Shown: positions 29,004 through 36,118 of the stretch, piece by piece
Layout of the letters: the number at the start of each line of letters is the position of its first letter
How positions within the stretch are numbered: position 1 is the first letter of the stretch
The notes under the pieces: model-generated
Told to the model about the DNA's origin: nothing
What the model saw: the letters and a program-made list of their open reading frames with translations, nothing else
Databases searched by the model: none
DNA from: an uncultured Bacteroidota bacterium
GTDB taxonomy: Bacteria; Bacteroidota; Bacteroidia; Bacteroidales; 4484-276
NCBI GenBank assembly: GCA_903944895.1
Contig: CAJATL010000097.1
Coordinates: 1-53,274 of the forward strand
Length of the DNA stretch: 53,274 nt
Direction of reading: 5' to 3'
Translations under genes and position numbers: made by a program

Positions 29004-29031
29004 AAAGGCAGGTTTAACCACCTGCTTTTTT
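29004..29031 (+). terminator. Rho-independent terminator after paralogue 3
   Basis: GCAGGT (29008-29013) pairs with ACCTGC (29020-29025), followed by TTTTTTG, 32 bp past the stop codon. It separates the giant binding proteins from the GH16 gene. Confidence 0.75.
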
Positions 29032-29111
29032 GTTTTTATTTGGACGAACAGGAAGTGCCACGCTGGAATACAAATCTTAATACGAATCGGAAATACACAC
29101 TTGATAATTGT

Positions 29112-29119
29112 TAATTTTG
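29112..29119 (+). promoter_or_regulatory. Candidate -7 box for the GH16 gene
   Basis: TAATTTTG matches TAnnTTTG and lies 17 nt before the ATG at 29137, with AAAGGAAA between them as a possible ribosome binding site. It overlaps the alternative TTG start at 29101, which argues for the ATG. No good -33 element is seen. Confidence 0.35.
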
Positions 29120-29136
29120 AAAAAAAGGAAATTGTA

Positions 29137-31005
29137 ATGAAAAATTTTAGGATGATGGATTTGAAGTTGAAAAAGATAAGTTTGATGTGGATGTTTCTAA
29201 TGTTTGGGTATTTTCTTCATGCCCAGTCCATCGAAATTACTTATTGTCCCGACTATGGCGAAAATGCGCTCTTGCAAGGCAGGGCTTACGTGGTAAATCC
29301 CGCTGAATATGGCGTGGTTTGTTACGTTTTTGTCCAGGAAGGCGGAGGCTGGTGGGGGCCAAAGCCTTCGTTTACTAATCCCGTCACGCCGCTCCAGACT
29401 GATGGTTCATTTTCGGTTCAGTTTATCAGCGGTGGGTACGACGAATTTGGTACACGGATTTTTGTTTATCTGAAGCATAATTCCTGGCCGGCAGCACCGC
29501 AGGTTTCGGGAGGCGAGTTGCCTCAATATCTTCTCGACCTGCCATACGACGTGATAGCTCGTCCTCATGGCACCCGGAAATTTTCCTGGCCCAATCAGGA
29601 ATATTCCTGGACTGTTAAAGAATCGCTCGACGGAATAGCGATGGGCCCCGGCGATAACCTTTTCTCGGCAGCCCAGGAAAATATCTGGATTGATCCGCAG
29701 GGACAACTGCATCTCAAAATCACCAAAACGAACGGCTTGTATTATTCCTCCGAAATTATTGCCGACACAGCTTTTGGTTATGGCAAATATTCGTTTGTTT
29801 ACAACAGTAACCCCAACATTCTTGACCCAAAAAGCGTTTTTGGCTTTTTCACCTGGGACGATGTCAGCCCATATTCTTCCGACAGGGAGGCCTGGTACCG
29901 GGAAATTGATTTTGAGTTTTCGCGATGGGGAAATGCCGGCGACCCAACAAATGCACAATTCGTGATTCAGCCCTGGGAGCCTGCCGGAAACCTGATGAGG
30001 TACAACACAGGAACCGCTCCGGGAACTATTCACTCCTTTGCCTGGTACAAAGATTCGGTAGTTTTTGAGAGCCGGAAAGCAGATTCTTCACTCATCAAAA
30101 AATGGATTTACACAGGTGCCTATTTGCCAGCCCCCGGCGAAGAAAATATGCGGATAAACCTGTGGCTGAATAACAAACCACCGGTTCACCTGGATGAAAT
30201 AATTCTGGGTGATTATAAATTTCAACACCATCTTAAACCTCCTGTACTTTCGGCTTCTGATGGAACTAAAGATGAATTTATCCAGCTTAACTGGAATGGC
30301 CAGGCCTGGTATTTTTACAGGATATTCCGTTCGGCAACAGCCGACTTTTCAGCCGCTGTCGTCTTAAATGACGGATGGTTCCAGGGCAGTACTTTTCAGG
30401 ATATGACAGCCGAAACCGGCAAGCGATATTCTTACTGGATCAGGTGCGCTGATAATGCTGATGGTTCTAATGTCACAGGTTACATTTCAGATATTTCGAT
30501 GCCTGATGCAGGATTTATCAGCGAAAAGCAAATGACCAGTCACAATCAGGGCTGGAGCGGAATTTCCAGTTTTATCGATCCGCTGCAACATGATCCGGAT
30601 TCGCTTTTTCAACCAATCATCGGGGAGTTGATCACTTTACAAAATTCCGAAGGTGCTTATTTTCCGGCAACCGGAGTAAATACACTTGGTTTGTGGGATT
30701 CAAAAGAAGGATACATCATCAAACTAAGTCAGCAGTTGGAAATTACTTTTTCAGGATTGCCAGTCTCCGAAAAAACGCTGATGCTCGAACAAGGCTGGAA
30801 TCTTATCCCGGTATTGTCGGGATGTTCGGTGCCGATTGGTGAACTCTTTTCAGGCACAGGGGTGGTGATGGTTAAAGAAGTTGCAGGATGGCGGCTCTGG
30901 TGGCCCGAAATGGGCGTATTCACGTTGTCACAACTCCAATCCGGAAAAGCATATTTTGTATTGATGAATGATGTTGCCGGAATCACCTTTCCGGAATGTG
31001 AGTGA
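29137..31005 (+). CDS. Secreted GH16-type glycoside hydrolase with C-terminal GWSGIS module
   Basis: A 622-aa protein from the ATG at 29137. The N-terminus (to about 30, MWMFLMFGYFLHAQ) is a signal peptide. A beta-sandwich with a GGWWGPKPSFTNP motif (about 31-135) precedes the GH16-like catalytic domain (about 135-375). The active-site strand is EIDFEFSRWG with E256 (nucleophile), D258 and E260 (acid/base). This is the unbulged ExDxE form, unlike the ExDxxE of typical laminarinases, so the substrate cannot be assumed to be beta-1,3-glucan. A fibronectin III-like domain (about 375-455) and the GWSG module (472-622) complete it. There is no T9SS domain. Context beside GH81 suggests glucan or mixed-linkage glucan breakdown. 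Confidence 0.8.
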   Translation: MKNFRMMDLKLKKISLMWMFLMFGYFLHAQSIEITYCPDYGENALLQGRAYVVNPAEYGVVCYVFVQEGGGWWGPKPSFTNPVTPLQTDGSFSVQFISGGYDEFGTRIFVYLKHNSWPAAPQVSGGELPQYLLDLPYDVIARPHGTRKFSWPNQEYSWTVKESLDGIAMGPGDNLFSAAQENIWIDPQGQLHLKITKTNGLYYSSEIIADTAFGYGKYSFVYNSNPNILDPKSVFGFFTWDDVSPYSSDREAWYREIDFEFSRWGNAGDPTNAQFVIQPWEPAGNLMRYNTGTAPGTIHSFAWYKDSVVFESRKADSSLIKKWIYTGAYLPAPGEENMRINLWLNNKPPVHLDEIILGDYKFQHHLKPPVLSASDGTKDEFIQLNWNGQAWYFYRIFRSATADFSAAVVLNDGWFQGSTFQDMTAETGKRYSYWIRCADNADGSNVTGYISDISMPDAGFISEKQMTSHNQGWSGISSFIDPLQHDPDSLFQPIIGELITLQNSEGAYFPATGVNTLGLWDSKEGYIIKLSQQLEITFSGLPVSEKTLMLEQGWNLIPVLSGCSVPIGELFSGTGVVMVKEVAGWRLWWPEMGVFTLSQLQSGKAYFVLMNDVAGITFPECE

Positions 31006-31102
31006 GCAGTTGTTTTTCGAAAAATGACCTGAATTACTTACATTTCCTGCCATTACCCGTGATTCCAGGCATTCGTTGCGTTATATATTCCTCAATTTTA
31101 GA

Positions 31103-31110
31103 TACTTTTG
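31103..31110 (+). promoter_or_regulatory. Candidate -7 box for the WbuC-like gene
   Basis: TACTTTTG is a perfect TAnnTTTG match, 22 nt before the ATG at 31133. A TTG (31076-31078) lies 24 nt upstream. Its position excludes the longer reading-frame start at 31076. Confidence 0.45.
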
Positions 31111-31132
31111 CCCGGAATTTTTTACGCTGAAA

Positions 31133-31609
31133 ATGATAAAAATTGATGATAATTTTTTAGACGAAACATCTGCTAAAGCTAAGGTTTCACCGCGGTTGAG
31201 GATGAATTATAATTTTCATCCAACCCACGAAGATCCTTTGCACCGGATGCTTAACGCGATGGAACCCGGAACTTACATCCATCCGCACAAGCACGAAAAT
31301 CCTGATAAGTTCGAGATTTTCCTTGCTTTGCGAGGGAGGTTTGCTGTTTTTATCTTTGATGAAAACGGAAACATTACCGACTATGCAATTCTTGATGCCA
31401 GTGAAGGTAAATACGGAGTCGAAATCCCTGAAAGGGCTTATCACATGCTGGTTTCACTCGAATCGGGGTCGGTTGCTTACGAAATAAAGGAAGGCCCCTG
31501 GACGCTGTTAACCTCTAAAAACTTTGCCCCCTGGGCGCCAGCCGAAGGTGATCCCGGAGCAAAAGAGTATCTGGAAAACCTGTTAAAAAAAGTAGGAATT
31601 CAGGCGTAA
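31133..31609 (+). CDS. WbuC-family cupin-fold metalloprotein
   Basis: A 158-aa cytoplasmic protein with the cupin pattern THEDPLHRMLNAMEPGTYIHPHKHENPDKFEIFLALRG, where the HPHKH cluster and a downstream glutamate should bind a metal. This is characteristic of WbuC proteins, which often lie in O-antigen or polysaccharide loci; their reaction is not settled. The start at 31133 (MIKIDDNFLD) was chosen because family members begin near here and a promoter box sits inside the upstream extension. The next gene is hisS, 132 bp away across a repeat-rich spacer. Confidence 0.75.
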   Translation: MIKIDDNFLDETSAKAKVSPRLRMNYNFHPTHEDPLHRMLNAMEPGTYIHPHKHENPDKFEIFLALRGRFAVFIFDENGNITDYAILDASEGKYGVEIPERAYHMLVSLESGSVAYEIKEGPWTLLTSKNFAPWAPAEGDPGAKEYLENLLKKVGIQA

Positions 31610-31617
31610 GGCAAAAT

Positions 31618-31741
31618 CACAAAACTCAAATCACAAATCACAAATCACAAAGGTTATGCGCTCTGCGCTAAGCGCTAAGCGACTTTCACAAATCACAATC
31701 TTCAATCATAAATCATAAATCTTCAATCATAAATCAATAAA
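31618..31741. repeat. Low-complexity tandem-word spacer
   Basis: The spacer before hisS consists of runs of TCACAAA and of ATCATAAATCTTCA words around a GCGCTCTGCGCTAAGCGCTAAGCG block (about 31659-31682). A near copy of that block occurs at about 42199-42220 upstream of the second permease. There is no unique spacer pattern, so it is not a CRISPR array. Confidence 0.6.
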
Positions 31742-33112
31742 ATGGCAGTCCAAAAACCAACAATACCGAGCGGAACAAGGGATTTTTCACCTGAAGAAAT
31801 GGTGAAACGAAACTATATTTTCGATACCATTAAAAAAGTATTTCAGCTATATGGCTATCTCCCCATCGAGACTCCGGCTATGGAAAACCTTTCGACTTTG
31901 CTCGGAAAATATGGCGAAGAAGGCGATAAGCTGCTTTTTAAAGTTTTGAATTCAGGCGATTTTTTAAGCAATGTCAAAACCGATGATTTCGGGAATAAAG
32001 AATCAAACAAAGTCGCGCTTCAGATTTCTGAAAAAGGCCTGCGTTACGACCTCACCGTGCCTTTTGCACGTTACGTGGTGATGCACCGCAACGATATTAA
32101 TTTCCCGTTCAAGCGCTACCAGATTCAGCCTGTCTGGCGTGCCGACCGTCCGCAGCGAGGGCGATACCGCGAATTTTACCAGTGCGATGTTGACGTGATT
32201 GGCAGCGATGCCCTGCTCAACGAAGTGGAGTTGATCCAGATGATTGACGACATTTTTTCGAGGCTGCATGTTGCCGTCGAAATTAAACTCAACAACCGTA
32301 AAATCCTAGCCGGCATCGCCGAAATGGTGGGCGAAGACGATAAAATGATGGACATCACCGTCGCCATTGATAAGCTGGATAAAATTGGCCTCGAAAAAGT
32401 TAACAGCGAATTGCTCGATAAAGGTGTTTCTGAAGCTGCTATCGAAAAACTGCAGCCCATCCTTACCATGAAAGGAACACAGCAGGAAAAACTTATGCTG
32501 CTCCGGGAATTGCTGCAAACCTCCGAAACCGGGATGAAGGGCATCGAAGAAACCCTTTACATCATGAACAAAGTTGCCGAACTTGGCGTGGAGTCGATGG
32601 TTGAGCTGGACCTCACGCTTGCCCGTGGCCTCAATTATTACACCGGTGCCATTATCGAGGTAAAGGCCGCCGATGTTAAGATTGGCAGCATTTGCGGTGG
32701 CGGGCGTTACGACAACCTCACCGGTATTTTCGGCATGGACGGCACTTCGGGTGTGGGCATTTCGTTTGGTGCCGACCGCATTTACGATGTGTTGAATGAA
32801 CTTGATCTTTTTCCTGAAAATAAAGAGCTTTCCACGATGGTCTTCTTTGTGAATTTTGGTGAAGAAGAAGAAAAATATACGCTCCGTGTTCTCCAAAAAG
32901 TCAGGAAAGCCGGCATTAATGCAGAATTATTCCCTACAGCCGACAAAATGAAAAAGCAGATGAATTATGCCGATAAGAAAAACATTCCGTTTGTGGTGAT
33001 CATTGGCCAGGATGAAATCGAAAAAGATGTACTCTCGGTAAAAAACATGAAAACCGGCGAACAGGAAGAAATGCGGCTAACCGATTTCATTATGAAGGTT
33101 AAGGCTTTTTAG
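31742..33112 (+). CDS. hisS: Histidine-tRNA ligase
   Basis: A 456-aa class II aminoacyl-tRNA synthetase that charges tRNA-His. Motif 2 is in [28 protein letters not shown], preceded by the substrate loop [11 protein letters not shown]. The histidine-specific signatures [10 protein letters not shown] and GGGRYDNL are followed by motif 3 ([13 protein letters not shown]). The C-terminal anticodon-binding domain (about 365-456) is complete. Length and motif order are normal for the family. It seems to be a single-gene unit. Confidence 0.97.
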   Translation: MAVQKPTIPSGTRDFSPEEMVKRNYIFDTIKKVFQLYGYLPIETPAMENLSTLLGKYGEEGDKLLFKVLNSGDFLSNVKTDDFGNKESNKVALQISEKGLRYDLTVPFARYVVMHRNDINFPFKRYQIQPVWRADRPQRGRYREFYQCDVDVIGSDALLNEVELIQMIDDIFSRLHVAVEIKLNNRKILAGIAEMVGEDDKMMDITVAIDKLDKIGLEKVNSELLDKGVSEAAIEKLQPILTMKGTQQEKLMLLRELLQTSETGMKGIEETLYIMNKVAELGVESMVELDLTLARGLNYYTGAIIEVKAADVKIGSICGGGRYDNLTGIFGMDGTSGVGISFGADRIYDVLNELDLFPENKELSTMVFFVNFGEEEEKYTLRVLQKVRKAGINAELFPTADKMKKQMNYADKKNIPFVVIIGQDEIEKDVLSVKNMKTGEQEEMRLTDFIMKVKAF

Positions 33113-33201
33113 AAGGCGATTGTTGTATCTGACGAAAGGTTGTAACAAGTAGGAGTTTTTAAAAGGAAGAAGTCATGATTTTAAAGATCATCACCACAAC
33201 G

Positions 33202-33242
33202 GTTTACAACTTTCCCGGCGTTTATTTTTGTAGTTGTAAAAC
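33202..33242 (+). promoter_or_regulatory. Promoter bracketed by an inverted repeat (candidate HigA operator)
   Basis: TATTTTTG (33223-33230) is a perfect TAnnTTTG box, 31 nt before the RNA ligase ATG. It is flanked by GTTTACAAC (33202-33210) and GTTGTAAAAC (33233-33242), an inverted repeat with a one-base insertion. A further GTTGTAAC half-site lies at 33139-33146. HigA-type antitoxins normally repress their own operons through inverted repeats around the promoter, so this is a plausible autoregulatory operator. Confidence 0.5.
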
Positions 33243-33261
33243 TTAAAAATAATTTGACAAA

Positions 33262-34023
33262 ATGATAAAAGATTTAATTTCAAAGTTCGGTAAAGAGAAA
33301 ATAAACACATTAACAAAGTATCCATCAATACTTACGCTTCATCAATTAGGTGAAAAGGGGCGCTTAAAAAATGAATTTACCACGCAAATTCAAGGCGAAA
33401 AAATGTATGCAACTGAAAAAATTGATGGTACAAATACAAGAATTATTTGCTTTGGTTCTGAATATTTAATTGGGGCAAGAGAATTTATATTACATCACTC
33501 TCACGACTTGTATTTTGACAATGCACAAGGAATTGTTGATGGCTTAAAAGCATTAAATGTCAAAATCCCACAAACAGATAAATTTACAGTAATTTACGGT
33601 GAATTTTTTGGTGGTAAAACTACTGCAAATGCCAAGTGGTATGGTCAGGATAAAAATGGTTTTCGTGTTTTTGATATTGCCGTTTACGATGATTTGTCAA
33701 TACTTGATTTGTCACAACATGAAATTTCAAAATGGCGTGAAAGCGAAACTGATAATGGAATAATTTATGGTCAAAATTTCATTAGCCGTTCAGAAATGGA
33801 AAATCAGTTTACCGATTTTGAACTTGTCCCATTGGTTGAATTCGATTTAGGTGATATGTCCCATAAAGTAGTTTTAGAGAATTTAAAAAAGTTCATTCCG
33901 ACTACAAAAGTTGCTTTGTCAGAAAATGCTTTAAAAAAGTCGGAAGGTGTTGTTTTGCGAAATGAAAGTCGCTCAAAAATTGTTAAAGTAAGATTTGAGG
34001 ATTATGAAAGAACCCTTCGTTAA
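33262..34023 (+). CDS. RNA ligase (T4 Rnl2-like nucleotidyltransferase)
   Basis: A 253-aa ATP-dependent RNA ligase that would adenylylate itself and then seal RNA ends. The nucleotidyltransferase motifs are all visible: motif I E52-K53-I-D-G-T-N (lysine nucleophile K53), motif III GEFFGG (113-118), motif IIIa FRVFDIAVYD (134-143), motif IV SEGVVLR (227-233) and motif V KVRF (242-245). It is a compact catalytic domain with little C-terminal extension. Its last 20 nt overlap a HigA-like antitoxin gene, implying a two-gene operon. The DNA is visibly more AT-rich than hisS and the thioesterase gene on either side, consistent with horizontal acquisition. It could serve RNA repair, or be the effector of a toxin-antitoxin-like unit. 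Confidence 0.85.
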   Translation: MIKDLISKFGKEKINTLTKYPSILTLHQLGEKGRLKNEFTTQIQGEKMYATEKIDGTNTRIICFGSEYLIGAREFILHHSHDLYFDNAQGIVDGLKALNVKIPQTDKFTVIYGEFFGGKTTANAKWYGQDKNGFRVFDIAVYDDLSILDLSQHEISKWRESETDNGIIYGQNFISRSEMENQFTDFELVPLVEFDLGDMSHKVVLENLKKFIPTTKVALSENALKKSEGVVLRNESRSKIVKVRFEDYERTLR

Positions 34024-34366
34024 AGTATTATTACCAGAAGAATATCAGCAATATCTTGACTGGGCTGATGAAATGTTTGATAAAAATGTAACTCCGGAAT
34101 CACCTGAAGGAATTGAACTCCAGGTTGTGCTTTTGTTAATTAAACAATATGAAGATCAAAATTATCCTATCCCTAAACCTGACCCAATTGATGCTATTAA
34201 AAGTAAGATGGCTGATTTGGGATTAAAGAACCAGTATTTTGTTGGTAAGATTGGTTCAAAAGGATACGTTTCGGCAATTTTAGACAAACGCAAACCGCTT
34301 ACCCTTGAACTTGCCAAGTTGTTTCACAATGAATTAGGAATTCCTGCTGACGTTTTGGTGTCATAA
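34004..34366 (+). CDS. HigA-family antitoxin / HTH regulator
   Basis: A 120-aa protein. The C-terminal half (about 63-118) is an XRE-type helix-turn-helix of the HigA kind: KIGSKGYVSAILDKRKPLTLE followed by AKLFHNELGIPADVL, closely following the IGSKxxVSxxLxGKRxLTLExAKxLxxxxGIxxxxLI pattern. The N-terminal half is a short helical region that may bind a partner. ATG 34004 was chosen over TTG 33995; GAGG sits just upstream. It overlaps the end of the RNA ligase gene by 20 nt, so translation is probably coupled. There is no HigB/RelE-type toxin next to it; its only operon partner is the RNA ligase. It probably represses the inverted repeat at 33202-33242. Confidence 0.8.
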   Translation: MKEPFVKVLLPEEYQQYLDWADEMFDKNVTPESPEGIELQVVLLLIKQYEDQNYPIPKPDPIDAIKSKMADLGLKNQYFVGKIGSKGYVSAILDKRKPLTLELAKLFHNELGIPADVLVS

Positions 34367-34495
34367 AAATTGAGCTTTTTCATCATTGTTTTGTGCCTTA
34401 CAGATTTTTCCTCTGTAAAATGCGTTTTTCAAAATTTATCAACCAAAGGCTAATTTGGGTAATAATTGATCGTATAAATATTTAAAAATCACACC

Positions 34496-35260
34496 ATGGA
34501 ATCCCTCAAAAAAACCTGGAAAGACGAGTATTTTATCCATTGGCAGGAAGCCGATTTCAGAGGCTTTGCCACGATGACGACTATCTGCAACTATTTGCAG
34601 GAAACAGCCTGGCAACATGCCAACCATCATGGTTTTGGCTATGATGATGCCGGACAACTGAATCAGTTTTGGGTAATCCTGCGATGGTTCGTCAGGATGG
34701 ATCGTTACCCCAAATGGCGCGATAAAATATTGGTCGAAACCTGGCCACGCCCGCCAGAAGGCATTTTTGCCTATCGCGATTATGTAATCACCACCCTCGA
34801 AGGCGAGAAAATCGGTGCAGCAAGTTCAACCTGGCTCATCCTGGATGCCAAAACCCGGAGGCCTCAGAAATTAGACCTCGTCAAAAACACGGCACATCTC
34901 ACCACCGATAAAATGGCTCTTGGCGAAAATGCCTCAAAAATCATGGTTCCTCCAGGAATCGAATACCGTGAAACCATCCTTACCAAATATTGCGATATGG
35001 ATTTTAACAACCATGTTAACAACACGCGCTATGTGGAATGGTGTCTCAACCTTTTTGATAACGATTTTCATCGGGCAAACCAGCTTGCTTCATTTCAGGT
35101 AAATTTTATGCACGAATCAAAATCAGGCGAAGAAATTGAGCTGATGATTCACGAAAACCATCCCGAAAGCCACGTTATTCTTGCCAGAAGCAAAACCAGC
35201 GGAAAAGATGTTTTTGCAGCGGAGTTGGGGTGGAAGAAAAACAGAGAAACAGGTGGTTAA
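34496..35260 (+). CDS. Acyl-ACP thioesterase
   Basis: A 254-aa double-hotdog thioesterase of the FatA/FatB family, which releases free fatty acids from acyl-ACP in the cytoplasm. The N-terminal hotdog has FRGFATMTTICNYLQETAWQH. The second hotdog has DMDFNNHVNNTRYVEW, where the N-x-H-x-N-N-x-x-Y-x-x-W signature carries the catalytic Asn/His. Length is normal for bacterial members. It appears to be a single gene; the upstream 130-bp spacer shows no clear promoter box. Confidence 0.9.
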   Translation: MESLKKTWKDEYFIHWQEADFRGFATMTTICNYLQETAWQHANHHGFGYDDAGQLNQFWVILRWFVRMDRYPKWRDKILVETWPRPPEGIFAYRDYVITTLEGEKIGAASSTWLILDAKTRRPQKLDLVKNTAHLTTDKMALGENASKIMVPPGIEYRETILTKYCDMDFNNHVNNTRYVEWCLNLFDNDFHRANQLASFQVNFMHESKSGEEIELMIHENHPESHVILARSKTSGKDVFAAELGWKKNRETGG

Positions 35261-35331
35261 GCTAAGTTTATAAACGAATTTTCCGGCCAGGTCTATCCAT
35301 TTACAAAAATTGGTCACAGTTTTTAAGTTTA

Positions 35332-35364
35332 AAACCTACCAGGTCTTCGAGACCAGTGAGGTTT
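35332..35364. repeat. 33-bp imperfect palindrome, copy 1
   Basis: AAACCTACCAGGTCTTCGAG... through ...AGGTTT folds into a hairpin (GGTCT TCG AGACC core with AAACCT/AGGTTT ends). The same 33-bp architecture recurs at 41667-41699 and 41856-41888. Confidence 0.65.
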
Positions 35365-35388
35365 CAAGACATCAAACCACGTCTCTGA

Positions 35389-35412
35389 GCGGTCCGCCAA
35401 CTGGCGGACCGC
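35389..35412. repeat. Strong GC-rich hairpin between thioesterase and Uma2 genes
   Basis: GCGGTCCGCC and GGCGGACCGC form a perfect 10-bp stem around AACT. There is no T-tract, so it resembles a REP-like element more than an intrinsic terminator, though it may end the thioesterase transcript. Confidence 0.6.
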
Positions 35413-35479
35413 CCGAAACTTTGGACAATTTGTAATTGTAGCTATCTTAATCACACAGCTTCAACAAGAAAAAGATTAC

Positions 35480-35487
35480 TATTTTTG
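35480..35487 (+). promoter_or_regulatory. -7 box of Uma2 gene 1
   Basis: TATTTTTG matches TAnnTTTG, 22 nt before the ATG. The segment AAAGATTACTATTTTTGTAC and all the leader to the ATG are identical upstream of the second Uma2 gene, which supports function. Confidence 0.6.
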
Positions 35488-35509
35488 TACAAACAAAACA
35501 CAACTCAAA

Positions 35510-36100
35510 ATGGACACTTTGAATCTCGATATGAACAAACGCTACACTTACGCCGACTATCTTACCTGGATGGACGATGTGCGGCGTGAACTTCACGATG
35601 GTTTTATAAAACTGATGACTCCGGCACCTTCAAGAAGCCATCAACGAATTTCCATAAAACTCACTCGTATCATTGATGTTTTTCTGGATGGAAAAAAATG
35701 TGAAGTCTATGCTGCACCCACAGACGTTCGGTTCCCTAAAAATAAAAATGCCGAAAATGATAAACAGATTTACACTGTTTTGCAGCCTGATATTTTCGTC
35801 ATTTGCGATTTATCGAAAATGGATGAACGCGGCTGCCTGGGCGCTCCCGATTTCATCATCGAAATTGTATCAGCGAAAAACTCACAACGTGATACAAAGG
35901 AAAAATTTGAGATTTATCAGGAACACGGCGTGCTTGAATATTGGATTATTTACCCCAATGATGAAACCGTGAATGTGTTTGTTTTAGATGAAACCGGAAA
36001 ATTCCAGTTCAAAGGCATATTTTCGGGCGATGATAAAATCCCTGTAAATATTTTTAATGGTGATTTGCTGGTTGATTTGACGGAGGTGTTTACCTCTTAA
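35510..36100 (+). CDS. Uma2-family endonuclease-fold protein (copy 1)
   Basis: A 196-aa protein of the Uma2 family, which has a PD-(D/E)XK restriction-endonuclease fold. The core is visible as LQPDIFVICD ... GCLGAPDFIIEIVSAKNSQRDTKEKFEIYQEHGVLEYWII, with the QPD aspartate and the IEIVS glutamate as likely metal ligands. Biological roles of Uma2 proteins are unclear. Its first ~30 residues, leader and promoter are almost identical to the second copy at 37176, while residues 30-100 differ strongly. It ends 18 bp from the convergent PDDEXK_2 gene. Confidence 0.8.
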   Translation: MDTLNLDMNKRYTYADYLTWMDDVRRELHDGFIKLMTPAPSRSHQRISIKLTRIIDVFLDGKKCEVYAAPTDVRFPKNKNAENDKQIYTVLQPDIFVICDLSKMDERGCLGAPDFIIEIVSAKNSQRDTKEKFEIYQEHGVLEYWIIYPNDETVNVFVLDETGKFQFKGIFSGDDKIPVNIFNGDLLVDLTEVFTS

Positions 36101-36118
36101 TCAATGGTTCGGCAAATG

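Noticed and set aside
12202-31005. Classical Sus-type polysaccharide utilization locus
   Set aside because: No SusC-like TonB-dependent transporter or SusD-like lipoprotein is present in the window.
31618-31741. Possible CRISPR-like array
   Set aside because: Short overlapping words without unique spacers or regular period; simple low-complexity DNA.
32306-32896. 196-codon minus-strand frame within hisS
   Set aside because: Shadow of the hisS coding sequence, which has all synthetase motifs on the plus strand.
34004-34366. Canonical HigBA toxin-antitoxin locus
   Set aside because: Only HigA is present; the adjacent overlapping gene has RNA ligase motifs, not the RelE/HigB fold pattern.
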